Below, piece after piece: positions 48,101-57,600 of a DNA stretch of 64,000 bases. Under the pieces are notes generated by a model that saw only the letters and a program-made list of their open reading frames with translations, was not told the DNA's origin and did no database searches. Positions within the stretch are counted from its first letter, which is position 1, and the number at the start of each line of letters is the position of its first letter. The DNA is from Paenibacillus sp. BIHB 4019 (lineage in GTDB: Bacteria; Bacillota; Bacilli; Paenibacillales; Paenibacillaceae): NCBI RefSeq assembly GCF_002741035.1, contig NZ_CP016808.1:5814501-5878500 (forward strand), read 5' to 3'. The position numbers and the translations under genes were made by a program.

Positions 48101-48649
48101 GTGTCTAAGGTAGATCGAAGAATACTGAAATCTCAAGAAGCGATTAAAAAAGCGGTTATTTCGTTGATGTCTGAAAAAAATTTCGATCAAATTACAATAC
48201 AGGATATTTCCGACAGAGCAAATGTTAGCCGGAGAACGATATATCTCCACTACATGGATAAATTTGATTTATTGGATAAGCTCATTGAAGAACATATGAA
48301 CGAGCTAAAGATATTGTGCGAAGCGGAGGTTGAATCAGAATCCAAAGATGGGGGCATGAGCTGGTTCGAATATTTTGAGTGTCATTATTTGTTCTTTTCA
48401 GCCATGTTGGCAAGCAAAGGAGCTCCCTTCTTTCGCAGCCGCTTCCTAGAATTTGTCATCGAGGATATTAAGCGCAGCTGGGAAATGACAGAGGGGAAAA
48501 ATCGTGGAATCACTGAAGATGTAATGGTTCAGTTTTTTGCACCCGCTTACGTAGGAATTGTGGAATGGTGGTTTCTAAATGGAATGCCCTATTCCCCTCG
48601 TGTCATGGGAGAGCAAGTAGAAAAGCTGCTGAATATGAATCTTTCATAG
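48101..48649 (+). CDS. TetR-family regulator 2
   Basis: About 182 residues from a GTG start (VSKVDRRIL), closely similar along its length to TetR regulator 1: the helix-turn-helix differs at few places (NVSRRTIYLHYMDKFDLLDKLIEEH) and the C-terminal PAYVGIVEWWF is shared. The GTG follows GGTGACTTC at the same spacing as in the paralogue; an in-frame ATG 12 codons earlier would run through that site. It likely binds the palindrome at 48035-48054. Confidence 0.9.
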   Translation: MSKVDRRILKSQEAIKKAVISLMSEKNFDQITIQDISDRANVSRRTIYLHYMDKFDLLDKLIEEHMNELKILCEAEVESESKDGGMSWFEYFECHYLFFSAMLASKGAPFFRSRFLEFVIEDIKRSWEMTEGKNRGITEDVMVQFFAPAYVGIVEWWFLNGMPYSPRVMGEQVEKLLNMNLS

Positions 48650-48691
48650 TTCAATTTGCCTCTGGCAGACAGCGAGAAGCCTAGCTTTAAC

Positions 48692-48728
48692 GCCAAAATC
48701 CCCCAGACTGAGGCTGGGGGATTTTGGC
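48692..48728. terminator. Bidirectional terminator, 15-bp perfect stem
   Basis: GCCAAAATCCCCCAG (48692-48706) and its exact complement (48714-48728) separate the convergent TetR2 and esterase genes. Confidence 0.85.
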
Positions 48729-48759
48729 TAGGTATGAAAATAGAGCTTGCCACACTGCC

Positions 48760-49671
48760 CTATCCTTGTTGGCCTTTTGAGAAAGCTTCTTTCAGTTTGT
48801 CGCTTATCAGGTGCCAGGCATCTTCTGCGACGGCTAGATCACCATAATGGGTAAATCCGTGCGCTGCTCCCTCATATTGTTTATGCAGCACCTTCACACC
48901 ATTTTGTTGCAGCTTTGCAGCATAGGCGCTGCCTTCTTCAGCCAATGAATCTTTTCCAGCGGTAATAACCAATGCTTCGGGCAGTCCTTGAAGAGCTTCC
49001 GCATATACAGGCGAAGCTAGCGGACTATGGGCATCGTCTGCGGATGCCAAATACATGGAGTTAAATATTTTTGCCATTTCCGCCGGGATCGCTTCCTCAA
49101 AGCTTGGTTTTAAAGCAGGATCCATTGCCAAATCCAATGGCGCATAATCAATAATTTGCAATACGATCGGAAGCTCGCTCCCACTCTGTTGATTTAACAA
49201 GCATACAGCGGCAGCCAGATTGCCGCCTGCACTATGTCCCCCGATCGCCATAATCGCTGAGTTGATTGAAAAAGATTCTGGATGCTCGTGAACCCACTTG
49301 GCAACGTCATAACATTCATGAACGGCCGTCGGGAACCTATGCTCAGGAGCAAGGAGATAATCGACATTAATGACGACACAGCCAGCTCGATGGGCAATCA
49401 ATCGACACCAAGGATCATCCATTTCTGCCTTTCCCAAAATAAAACCGCCCCCGTGCATATTAATGTATACAGGTAGAGAATTAGGCAAAGCAGATTCTGG
49501 TGTATACACCAGGACACGAGTATCCCCAGCGCTGGTAGGAATGATGACCTCTTGCCTTTGTATAGCAAAGCTTGCGCTTGGCTGGAGCGCGGCTCCCGTA
49601 CCCACCACATTTTCACGAAATCTTCGTACCATTTCTATTTGCTGCTTATGATCCATTTGCTGTCCATCCAT
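48760..49671 (-). CDS. HSL-family alpha/beta-hydrolase (carboxylesterase)
   Basis: A 303-residue cytoplasmic esterase/lipase of the hormone-sensitive-lipase family: HGGG oxyanion at 73-76, Ser147 in GHSAGG, a catalytic Asp in TAGKDSLAEEG and His in EGAAHGF. No signal peptide. It should hydrolyse short-chain esters. ATG 49671 has GGAGTGA eight nt upstream and is preferred to TTG 49677. Confidence 0.92.
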   Translation of the reverse strand: MDGQQMDHKQQIEMVRRFRENVVGTGAALQPSASFAIQRQEVIIPTSAGDTRVLVYTPESALPNSLPVYINMHGGGFILGKAEMDDPWCRLIAHRAGCVVINVDYLLAPEHRFPTAVHECYDVAKWVHEHPESFSINSAIMAIGGHSAGGNLAAAVCLLNQQSGSELPIVLQIIDYAPLDLAMDPALKPSFEEAIPAEMAKIFNSMYLASADDAHSPLASPVYAEALQGLPEALVITAGKDSLAEEGSAYAAKLQQNGVKVLHKQYEGAAHGFTHYGDLAVAEDAWHLISDKLKEAFSKGQQG

Positions 49672-49701
49672 TGTCAATCACTCCATTCTATTTTTTAAAT
49701 T

Positions 49702-51156
49702 TTATTTAGAGCTTTTCTCAATTAATTCCTGCAGCCGAATGCTGGAGTTGTTAATATTGCCGATAAAATCGTAGATGACATCGATATTTTTCTCCTGCTC
49801 TTGTGTCGTGGTCAGTACCCCTTCGGTTGCTGCTGCATGCTTTTGAGAAATTCCCGAAATATGATCAACCTGCGTCCGCACTTGAGAAAAGATTACACTC
49901 ATTTGATCCGTCATGTCCAATTCCTGGGCTATGTAGTGATCAATCCGTTGAAAAGAGGATCTAATGCTGTCAAAGCTATCCAGCACTTGACCGGTGAGCG
50001 CTTCCCCTTCTTTGGCTGCCACGCTGCCGTTGCTGGCCTTGTCAACCACAAGCTGCGTTTTGCTTTTAATATTATGAATAATCATATTGATTTGTTTAAC
50101 CGAGTTTAAGCATTCCTGGGCAAGCTTCTGAACTTCATTCGCCACGACCGCAAATCCCGCTCCGGCTTCCCCCGCCCTGGCGGCTTCAATATTAGCATTT
50201 AAAGCGAGAATGCTGGTCTGATCGGAAATCTGCTTAATGGCTAGCAGGAAAGTATTCACATCGTCCACGCTTTTGTTTAATTCCTGAACGGTAGTTAATG
50301 AATCCGATACGGCCGAGTTGATGATATTCATTTGTTTGCCCATTTGAACGATTCGCTCCGAGCTTTGGCGAACGGCCCTTCCGTTGCTGCCTGAGAGGTC
50401 GGCGAGATTGTGGGACAGCTGATTGATTTCCGACATCTTCCCATCCGCATGGTTCATCATTTCGCTTATATGAGCCATGCTTTCAGACTGATCTCGAATT
50501 CCCGCCGTCACTTCCTGTATGCTGGCCGTTATCGTATTGCTCATCTTCTTTAACACGCCCATATCGTGATTACAGTTGGCAATATCGGCATTTAACGAGG
50601 ACGTGTTCTCGTGAACGACACCGACCATATTATCCCGCTCGTCCAACAGCTCCCGGGCTTCGGCTTCTTTATGCCGGCTTACATGAATGAGATCATTTCC
50701 GCGTTTGCAGACAAAATATAACGCCACAATCGTCAGTTCGATGAAACCAATCGTCATATAAAAGGTTGTATCGAATTGCTCGTGTTTGGAGTAGTAAATC
50801 ACAATATAGGATATATTGTACAAGCCTCCAAATCCGAATAGCAGCACTCTATTCAAATAAAGCGAAACGACACAAAGCACGACCATAATGAGCATGCCCG
50901 CCCCAGCCGATTCTATATACGGGGTTGTACAGGTTAATATGGCGATCATCAAAGTAACCATCGTCTGAATCGGGTATTTTTTTCTAGACATTAGTACCGT
51001 CGCAACGACCAGCTCCAAAAACAGCGAGAAAACCACTTCAACTTTAACTTGACCACTGGCAAGAAAGAAACAGAAGGATAACAAAGCAAGCCATAAAATG
51101 CACGCGATTATTGGGTTGACTTTTTCAGTGTTGCTTCTCAAAAAGCTGTTTTTCAT
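49702..51156 (-). CDS. Membrane methyl-accepting chemotaxis-like protein
   Basis: About 484 residues. The N-terminal ~165 residues form about six membrane helices with hardly any outside loop ([34 protein letters not shown], and others), instead of the usual two helices around a sensor domain. The C-terminal two thirds is a coiled-coil signalling domain with the CheA-contact hairpin tip [20 protein letters not shown] followed by NEVQKLAQ. No HAMP region is evident. It probably senses something in or at the membrane, like MCPs with multi-helix sensors. The ATG 51156 has GGGGGAAG upstream. The membrane-protein genes at 51233 and 51934 lie upstream on the same strand and may be co-transcribed. 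Confidence 0.88.
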   Translation of the reverse strand: MKNSFLRSNTEKVNPIIACILWLALLSFCFFLASGQVKVEVVFSLFLELVVATVLMSRKKYPIQTMVTLMIAILTCTTPYIESAGAGMLIMVVLCVVSLYLNRVLLFGFGGLYNISYIVIYYSKHEQFDTTFYMTIGFIELTIVALYFVCKRGNDLIHVSRHKEAEARELLDERDNMVGVVHENTSSLNADIANCNHDMGVLKKMSNTITASIQEVTAGIRDQSESMAHISEMMNHADGKMSEINQLSHNLADLSGSNGRAVRQSSERIVQMGKQMNIINSAVSDSLTTVQELNKSVDDVNTFLLAIKQISDQTSILALNANIEAARAGEAGAGFAVVANEVQKLAQECLNSVKQINMIIHNIKSKTQLVVDKASNGSVAAKEGEALTGQVLDSFDSIRSSFQRIDHYIAQELDMTDQMSVIFSQVRTQVDHISGISQKHAAATEGVLTTTQEQEKNIDVIYDFIGNINNSSIRLQELIEKSSK

Positions 51157-51232
51157 TTGTCTTCTTCCCCCGGATGATAGTGTCTGATAATTTTTATAAT
51201 GATTAAACAAATATTAAGCAGAAACAAGCCAA

Positions 51233-51895
51233 TTACATAGATGGGTCCACACCCTCTTCCTCTGACAAAGACTCCTTCTTCTTTTTGTACAGCATATAAA
51301 TGCCTATGAGAAAAAACAAAGCACTGCATGCCATCCCAAACAAAGCGCTGACGCTTATGGCATAAGGTGAGGCTTGCATCGTTAGCAAAGTCGTTTGGGT
51401 GACAACAATGGACACCATTGCATCAATAAAATTAAACATTTTTAGTGTGGAAATTATGGGATTTTTCAGCTGCCGGTAAACGATATTCCCATAGATGGCA
51501 ACCGCCAGCTTCGTAAAGGCGACGGCCGCTACCAGATATACAATAAAACCGTCGAAAATAAAGACGTCTCTAGCCAGATACATGCGCAAGCAGACCAGCA
51601 TATAAGAGACACCTAGCAGGCAGAGGAAAATGCCGCTGCGTTTATACACGCTGAATTCCAAGTCATACTTTTGCTTAGGAGATTCAATCTTTTTGGCCAC
51701 GGTATACATGTGGAGGGCCTGCCCTTTGGCGGCGCAAAGGACCAAATAATATAACGCATTCGTAATGAACCAGCCGGAAAGAAGATAGAAGCCAAGGACT
51801 AGCTTGCCGATGCCAATAAAAATATTAATGACAAGCGATGCCGTATTTACTATAGCCGTCCGATCCTGAGCATTTCTGAGGTAATAAGCTAGCAT
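51233..51895 (-). CDS. Membrane protein, six helices, unknown function
   Basis: A 220-residue protein with about six hydrophobic helices and a charged C-terminal tail (KKKKESLSEEEG). The opening, NAQDRTAIVNTASLVINIFIGIGKLVLGFYLLSGWFITNALYY, faintly recalls the start of cation diffusion facilitators, but the conserved HxxxD metal sites are missing. I do not assign a function. It lies 77 nt upstream of the MCP-like gene and 38 nt downstream of another membrane-protein gene on the same strand. Confidence 0.75.
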   Translation of the reverse strand: MLAYYLRNAQDRTAIVNTASLVINIFIGIGKLVLGFYLLSGWFITNALYYLVLCAAKGQALHMYTVAKKIESPKQKYDLEFSVYKRSGIFLCLLGVSYMLVCLRMYLARDVFIFDGFIVYLVAAVAFTKLAVAIYGNIVYRQLKNPIISTLKMFNFIDAMVSIVVTQTTLLTMQASPYAISVSALFGMACSALFFLIGIYMLYKKKKESLSEEEGVDPSM

Positions 51896-51933
51896 CTCCT
51901 AAATTTATATCCTCCCTTCGGATCGTCATTCCT

Positions 51934-52488
51934 TTACTTGGCCAGCAAGCTATTTCCCTTCTGGCATACCTCATAAATTTCGTCATATTTTTTGTCAATG
52001 AACGGCGCAACTTTGTCCGTTTTTTTCTTGCGAATGCTGCTGTAGCCATAATACGGGATGATCCACCCAGTGAGACCGAGAACGGCCAAAATAATCGTAA
52101 GCGGCAGCATGCCTGCAAGATATGCAAATGTTGAGCCCGCCATCAACCCCGTTCCGGCTACACCGACAACATAAGCAGCTGTAGAGGCAGCCATCGTTAT
52201 GGAGCGTTCCAGCCTCTCGATATCCTTTACACAGGCTTCAAATTGCCGCTGTAAACGGGTCAGTTCCGCTTTATTGCGGATATTGCGATCCCGCTTGTAC
52301 TTCATCGTTACAGCACCGACGCTTTGGATTGGAGTCGAGGTTCCCTCCATCATCCAGCCAAAATGGGTATAGCCATCTGCATAAAGGGATTCCTTGGCGC
52401 GCTTTACCGTAATATCCTTGTATTCATAGCCAACGAAGTTATTTTCATTTTTAATAATCTCGCTCAAAACCTCTATCACTCCTTGCAT
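51934..52488 (-). CDS. Two-helix membrane protein, unknown function
   Basis: A 184-residue protein. Residues 1-75 are soluble (YEYKDITVKRAKESLYADGYTHFGW), 76-97 may form a short coiled coil (RLQRQFEACVKDIERLERS), then two membrane helices (about 98-125 and 128-150) joined by a short loop, and a basic tail. No recognised family. It is probably the first gene of a three-gene run ending in the MCP-like gene. Confidence 0.7.
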   Translation of the reverse strand: MQGVIEVLSEIIKNENNFVGYEYKDITVKRAKESLYADGYTHFGWMMEGTSTPIQSVGAVTMKYKRDRNIRNKAELTRLQRQFEACVKDIERLERSITMAASTAAYVVGVAGTGLMAGSTFAYLAGMLPLTIILAVLGLTGWIIPYYGYSSIRKKKTDKVAPFIDKKYDEIYEVCQKGNSLLAK

Positions 52489-52582
52489 AATGACCCTTCA
52501 TTTGGTGTACCTATCGTATCGAACATTTGTTTATAAGTTGCTTATGAAATGTTTGAGAAATGTTAATACGTTAGGATTGGCA

Positions 52583-52622
52583 TAAAAAAAGCCTGGATTC
52601 GAGGTTTTCGAATTCAGACTGG
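52583..52622 (-). terminator. Terminator after the sirtuin gene
   Basis: On the minus strand AGTCTGAATTCGA pairs with TCGAATCCAGGCT (one mismatch, one G-T) and is followed by seven T residues, 35 nt past the sirtuin stop. Confidence 0.8.
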
Positions 52623-52656
52623 TTGTTAGCGATAGCTTCTCAATTTTAAACTTTTG

Positions 52657-53451
52657 TCACTTTGATAAGGCTGGCACAATCTCTTGAATATCCTCGTTAA
52701 ATGAAATGATCGTGCCTTCTTTTTTTTCAAAATGATCTGCATCGCCTTTTTTCAACAAAACTAAAGGTTCATCCTTTACACCCAAGCCTATAAACAGCCG
52801 CTCCTTGCCGATGGATTCGAGCACGAAGTTTTTGTATAACGCTTCTAATTCATAAAACTTCTCATCCTGCACAAAACATTTGTTGATTCTGATATTTGGA
52901 GCCATTTCGTCGCCGCAGACAGGACATTTAGGCACAAGCTCATGGGGAATTTTGCAATCCACTGTGTTCTCGACCATATCTCTGATTAGTATTTCATTAT
53001 TGTAGAGCCGGTCATGGCAGCCGGCTGCACATTGCAAGTATCTGTAATTGCCATGCGTTTCAAATACTTTGTCGGGCGAAAAACCTGCCAGCTCAAATTG
53101 GCTGTCGAGCGTAGTGGTGAGAACGAAATATTGCTTGTCCTTAACCAAACGATATATGTCCTGGTAAAGCTTTGTCGGCCCCGTCTCAAAGCGATTAAGG
53201 CGGATACGTTTTGCCCAATACCCCCATCTGTCCTCCTGTGTAGGAAACGGGTAAAAACCGGAAGAATACATATCTGTTAAATCGAACTTGCGAATAAATG
53301 GGCCGAAATGATCTGTAAATCTTTTTCCGCTATAGGTAATACCAGCAGCAGCCGAGACGCCCGCTCCACCGCCTAACAAAATATATTCCGCCCCTTCTAT
53401 TGCCTCTTTTGCCTTCTCGATACGCGATTGATAATCGTCCATTTTCCCCAT
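52657..53451 (-). CDS. SIR2-family protein, class-M-like sirtuin
   Basis: A 264-residue NAD-binding sirtuin. The NAD loop GGGAGVSAAAG (27-37) followed by YSGKRF and GFYPF matches bacterial class M sirtuins (SirTM), which act as protein ADP-ribosyl transferases with a macrodomain partner. Zinc ligands are C141/C145 and C176/C179. Two oddities: the usual TTN-x-D near the active site reads TTTLD (Asn replaced by Thr114, Asp116 kept), while a His (THGNY, 133) sits where class M proteins usually have Gln. No macrodomain, GcvH-like or LplA-like gene is next to it. ATG 53451 is close to AAGGAT; ATG 53442 is an alternative. Activity as deacylase or ADP-ribosyl transferase cannot be decided. Confidence 0.8.
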   Translation of the reverse strand: MGKMDDYQSRIEKAKEAIEGAEYILLGGGAGVSAAAGITYSGKRFTDHFGPFIRKFDLTDMYSSGFYPFPTQEDRWGYWAKRIRLNRFETGPTKLYQDIYRLVKDKQYFVLTTTLDSQFELAGFSPDKVFETHGNYRYLQCAAGCHDRLYNNEILIRDMVENTVDCKIPHELVPKCPVCGDEMAPNIRINKCFVQDEKFYELEALYKNFVLESIGKERLFIGLGVKDEPLVLLKKGDADHFEKKEGTIISFNEDIQEIVPALSK

Positions 53452-53754
53452 CCAATCCTTCTAAAGTTATAGTATCAATTAAGAAAGCGATTACAAAATG
53501 TTAGCTGCCATGAAAGCAGCGGCTGTGAAAAGGGGCTTGCCCACTTGGCGATTTACTTGCTTCCCCCTGTTATCCGATATTATCGCATTTGGAGTTAACT
53601 CCATGTCAAGAGCTTTTCGGAATGTCTTGTCTACCCCCTATCATGGAAAACAATAGTTGGTGTCATTGAAGATGAAAAGTTGTTTGACTTTTATTAAAAA
53701 TAAAAAAAGTCGCCCTATTGGCGACTTTCTCTGCACAGACGACTCTACTCGATC
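53452..53754 (-). other. Intergenic region with the amidohydrolase terminator
   Basis: No gene is seen. AAAGTCGCC (53706-53714) and GGCGACTTT (53720-53728) form a terminator whose minus-strand exit is TTTTTTT, closing the operon of the amidohydrolase that stops at 53755. The part near 53460-53560 should contain the sirtuin promoter. Confidence 0.7.
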
Positions 53755-54621
53755 CTAATGATCTCCAATCAGCTGCTTCAGCTTCGGAAATACCCGCAGC
53801 GCATTGTTATAAAAAACATCCTCCCAGTGAGCCTGTGGAATCAGATGCTTCACAAATTGGATATAGGCATCCAGTTGAACAAGCGGCCAATCGGTACCGA
53901 ACACAAGCCGGTCATATTTTTCGGCAAACACAATGGCACGCCGGAAATGATCCGTATAGGTTTGCTCCATTAGCAACCGTTCTACCTTTGCGGCATCGCC
54001 TACTATCCAGCCCGACAGATCTGCGTAGAGATTCGGATTTTTTTCCAGCAATGCGGCTGTTTCCATGACCCAAGGATCACCGAGATGGCAAAGCATAAAG
54101 GTTAGATCACGGTGCTTCAAAAAGGTTTCTTCCATCGACAGCGGATGCGAATATTTCAGCAAGCCTTTGTCCGAATAAGTCAGTCCTCCATGAATGACGA
54201 TGGGCAGCTGGTAAGCGGAAGCGAGCCTGTACACCGGGTCATAAATTTCATCACCGACATTGTAATGGTAATATCCCGCATACAGCTTAATACCAACGAC
54301 ATCCTTCGAGCGCAACGATTGTTCCAGCGCTTCGAGCTGACCATCCAGATGCAGGGTTAATGGATTAATGCCGACACAAGTGAATAGATTGTCAGGAAGC
54401 TGGCCGCTCAAATCAAGCAGCATAGGATTAAGGGCTGCCGAATCCGGGAAGGCCCCTTCAACCGTTTCTGTAACGCCCATCCCTACACCAGCGATAACAC
54501 CAGCGTTTCTGAACTCCTCCAGCAAACCGCTTGCTGTGTAATCAATAGCGGCCAACGTTTGTGCGGTCTCTTTAAAAGCTGCAATATTGGAAAAATGGAC
54601 ATGTGCATCTATAATTTTCAT
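53755..54621 (-). CDS. Metal-dependent TIM-barrel amidohydrolase (amidohydrolase 2 family)
   Basis: A 288-residue hydrolase with the metal ligands DAHVHF at the N-terminus, IHGG in the middle, CHLGDPW and the catalytic Asp in VFGTDWP. This set is typical of the amidohydrolase-related family that includes lactonases, decarboxylases and small-ring hydrolases. Its ATG follows the stop of the GNAT fusion gene by 14 nt with AAAGGAT between, so the two form one operon. The substrate is unknown; the context points to breakdown or modification of a small compound. Confidence 0.9.
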   Translation of the reverse strand: MKIIDAHVHFSNIAAFKETAQTLAAIDYTASGLLEEFRNAGVIAGVGMGVTETVEGAFPDSAALNPMLLDLSGQLPDNLFTCVGINPLTLHLDGQLEALEQSLRSKDVVGIKLYAGYYHYNVGDEIYDPVYRLASAYQLPIVIHGGLTYSDKGLLKYSHPLSMEETFLKHRDLTFMLCHLGDPWVMETAALLEKNPNLYADLSGWIVGDAAKVERLLMEQTYTDHFRRAIVFAEKYDRLVFGTDWPLVQLDAYIQFVKHLIPQAHWEDVFYNNALRVFPKLKQLIGDH

Positions 54622-54635
54622 CAATTTATCCTTTC

Positions 54636-57600
54636 TTAAGTCAGCTGGTCAAAACGAATGTTGAGCAAATCCTGATAAGCTTCCTCTGGGGCAAACAGAT
54701 CAGAAACGATATAGAACTGGGGCTTGGTGAACTGCTGCTTCCCGTGTTGCAAAAATAGTTTTTCTATTGCCACGGATGCCGCTACATGGGTATTTACATG
54801 CAGCTCGCTTGAATCTAGCTCGGGATGGGCAATGAAAGTCAGCCGCTGCTTCCGTTCACGGGAACCATACTGGATGATTCCGTTTGGACTGCTGGCGCTA
54901 TACTGAACCCTGCCAGCCTTATAGATAATATTTTCACCATTGTTATTTTTAACATACCCCCTGCTTTCCTGAATATCGCTGCTTGCCTGGTAGAAGGTCG
55001 AATTGGAAAGGGTCAGCGGATGCAGCGGCGCACCTGTATTTTGCTCCACCCGAATGGCAGTTGCAAGTACAGGTACTCCTGGAAGCATTAAGAAATAGTG
55101 ATGGAGCACAAGCCCTCTGAATTTTGCATGGTTGCTGATCGTCACACTCATACGAATACCCGACCAGCTATTTCCCATATTATCAGTAATTGCTGCAAAG
55201 GCTGCCTCACGCGGCTGTTCCAGGAAGCTCGCCCCAGACATGCCGGATACTTCTGCTGCAAGGCCGCCGACCCAAGGATTCCACCAAGACTTAGGCCCTG
55301 GATGAGGAAAGGAAGAATCGAGCCATTCCACGCCGTGATGCTTTAATGAAAATAGGGCCGGGGCAAAGCTGCTGCTTGCCTGAATTTGCATAACCCCATT
55401 GCCCGCAGTAAGTACCTCGCCATATTCCGTATGTTCCGTTTGTTGTGTTATTAGGAAATCCGACACTGGAAAAACAAGGCGGCTTCTTCCTGCCCCATAG
55501 GATTCCATATCGAGACGCAGAGTTAGAATATCCGCCTCGGGGCTGGATTTCCAGGTTACAGGCGTTACGATCTCGGTTAGCTGCTGCTCGCCGGATATAA
55601 GGTGTTTTGCCGTTTCTATGCTGTCTAGTGCAGATGAGATTTCAATCTCGCCTTCCAAAAAGGCATTTTTCCGTTCAACAATCCGGACCTCCAGCGATCC
55701 TTGCAGAAAAGGATTGCCCTGATTCACAATCGTCTCCAGCTGCTCGGTAGTCTCCAGCTCCTGTGAAGTTCCCCTGTTCAGGGCAAAAGAACGGAAATCA
55801 CGCCAATTTCTCCACGTTCCTAAAGCAATGCGGATAGGCTCAGTCTGTGCAATACCTCCGGCGGGAATGATGCCCAAAGCATGCTCAATGCCGTAATGCC
55901 AGCCCTCTGATACGATCTCCAATTGTTCTGGCCAGGTAATTCCCCGTGACGACTCTCCGTTTTGAGCAAAAATCCAATTTTCCGTTAACCGAGTTTTCTC
56001 CCAATAATCGGAATTGGAGGCGTCGGGCCCTTTGCTTAAATCCACATATTGGCCTTCATAAGGAATAACGCTGTCTTCAAGGCTGAAGTTAAAGCCTTCC
56101 TTCAAAAATAGCGGTTCATCCCGAGCCGCTGTCGCCTTGTTCTGTACAACATGATGGCGGGTAATTATACCATTGCTGTACAATTTGACGACTAGAGTTA
56201 GCAGCAGGTTAGCGGAAGTCAAATCATACTCGGCTTCAAGCACCATAGCTTCGTCATGACGGCAAGTGACTTGAGATACACGATTTTTCTCAAAGGCGCT
56301 GCTATAAGGCAACCCAAACTTAGGATAATACAAACTTATGGTGCTGTGAGTTCCCTCGCAAATGGATAGTGTGTTGCTTGATTTGCTTAGGCGAGCGGAA
56401 TATTGTCCGTTAAAGATTACCCAGTCCTGATCGGTTTCGCCTCCGAAAGCAGCATGTATCCCCGGGAATACAAGACTGACCTCCTGCTGCGATACGAGTA
56501 ATTCGCCAGTACTAACCACCTTATGAATAGCAAGGCGATGATGCCAAATGCCATAGGTCAGCAATCTAGCTTCAATGGTAATGGTCCTCCGGCCTTTAGC
56601 AGGTACCTTGATACGGACAGAAGGCTCGCTGAAGGAAAGAACAGCATCATCCGCCAGCTCGAAAGCAAACACCGTCTCCGCTTCGTACTCATTTTCTACT
56701 GTTAAGTCAATCGTAATAGGTTCACCTGCATAAAGGGGCCCAGCTGGCGCTTGAAGCTTTAGCTTCGCTGGAAATTTTGGCTCAATGCCGATTTTGAAGG
56801 TAGCTGGCAAGCCATTAATGAGCAGCTCGGCTTCAACAACCGGATGTGTCTGAAACTGGTTCTGATCCTCTTCAGTGGCATGGACTAAAAAACTGCCTTC
56901 AATTCGCTCCTGTGACTCAACCACTCTCGATTCATGCAGCTCAAAGCTAATAGCAGCGCTGCCAACGCTCTTGATTTCCACAGCTAGAGCCTTCCCACTT
57001 TTATTGACAGCTTCATATATGATCGGATAGCTAGCACCGAAAGGCAGTTTATGGTGATCAGGAATCGTTGCCTTAATGAGGTAGTCATCCGTTTCAATTA
57101 GTCTTAACCCGCGTCCTGTTCGTTCATATTCCATCCTCAGGTGTAAATTGCCTTTTCTCCACTCATAAGTAAAATAATCAAAACCTTGTTCCTGACGTCC
57201 ATCGGGGCTGACGGCAATTTCGCGTATGCTATCCGTGTACCAGTTGATTTCTTCAAAATAAGCCTGTACAGCACCGGTCTGCAAGACGGATGGAATCAAG
57301 TTCATTAGATGTGTGGTGTCATCCCGTTTTTCCCAGAAAAACCCGCTTTTCTTATAGGCAGGGACAGCTTTAGTATTGCCTGGCCACGTATAGAGGTCGA
57401 GTCTCGGCCAGCCAAGCTTCAAGGTCTCCTCAATTGCGCGCAAAATAAGCCGCTTGCCAACTTTATGACCGTGATAATCAGGCCGAACATTAAGTAAAGG
57501 AATGTACAGGGCACCGGCATCTTCCTTGTAATGGGAGAAGCTGCAATATCCCACAACCTCCCCGCCAGCTATCGCCAAAAATACATGAAGAAAGGTACTG

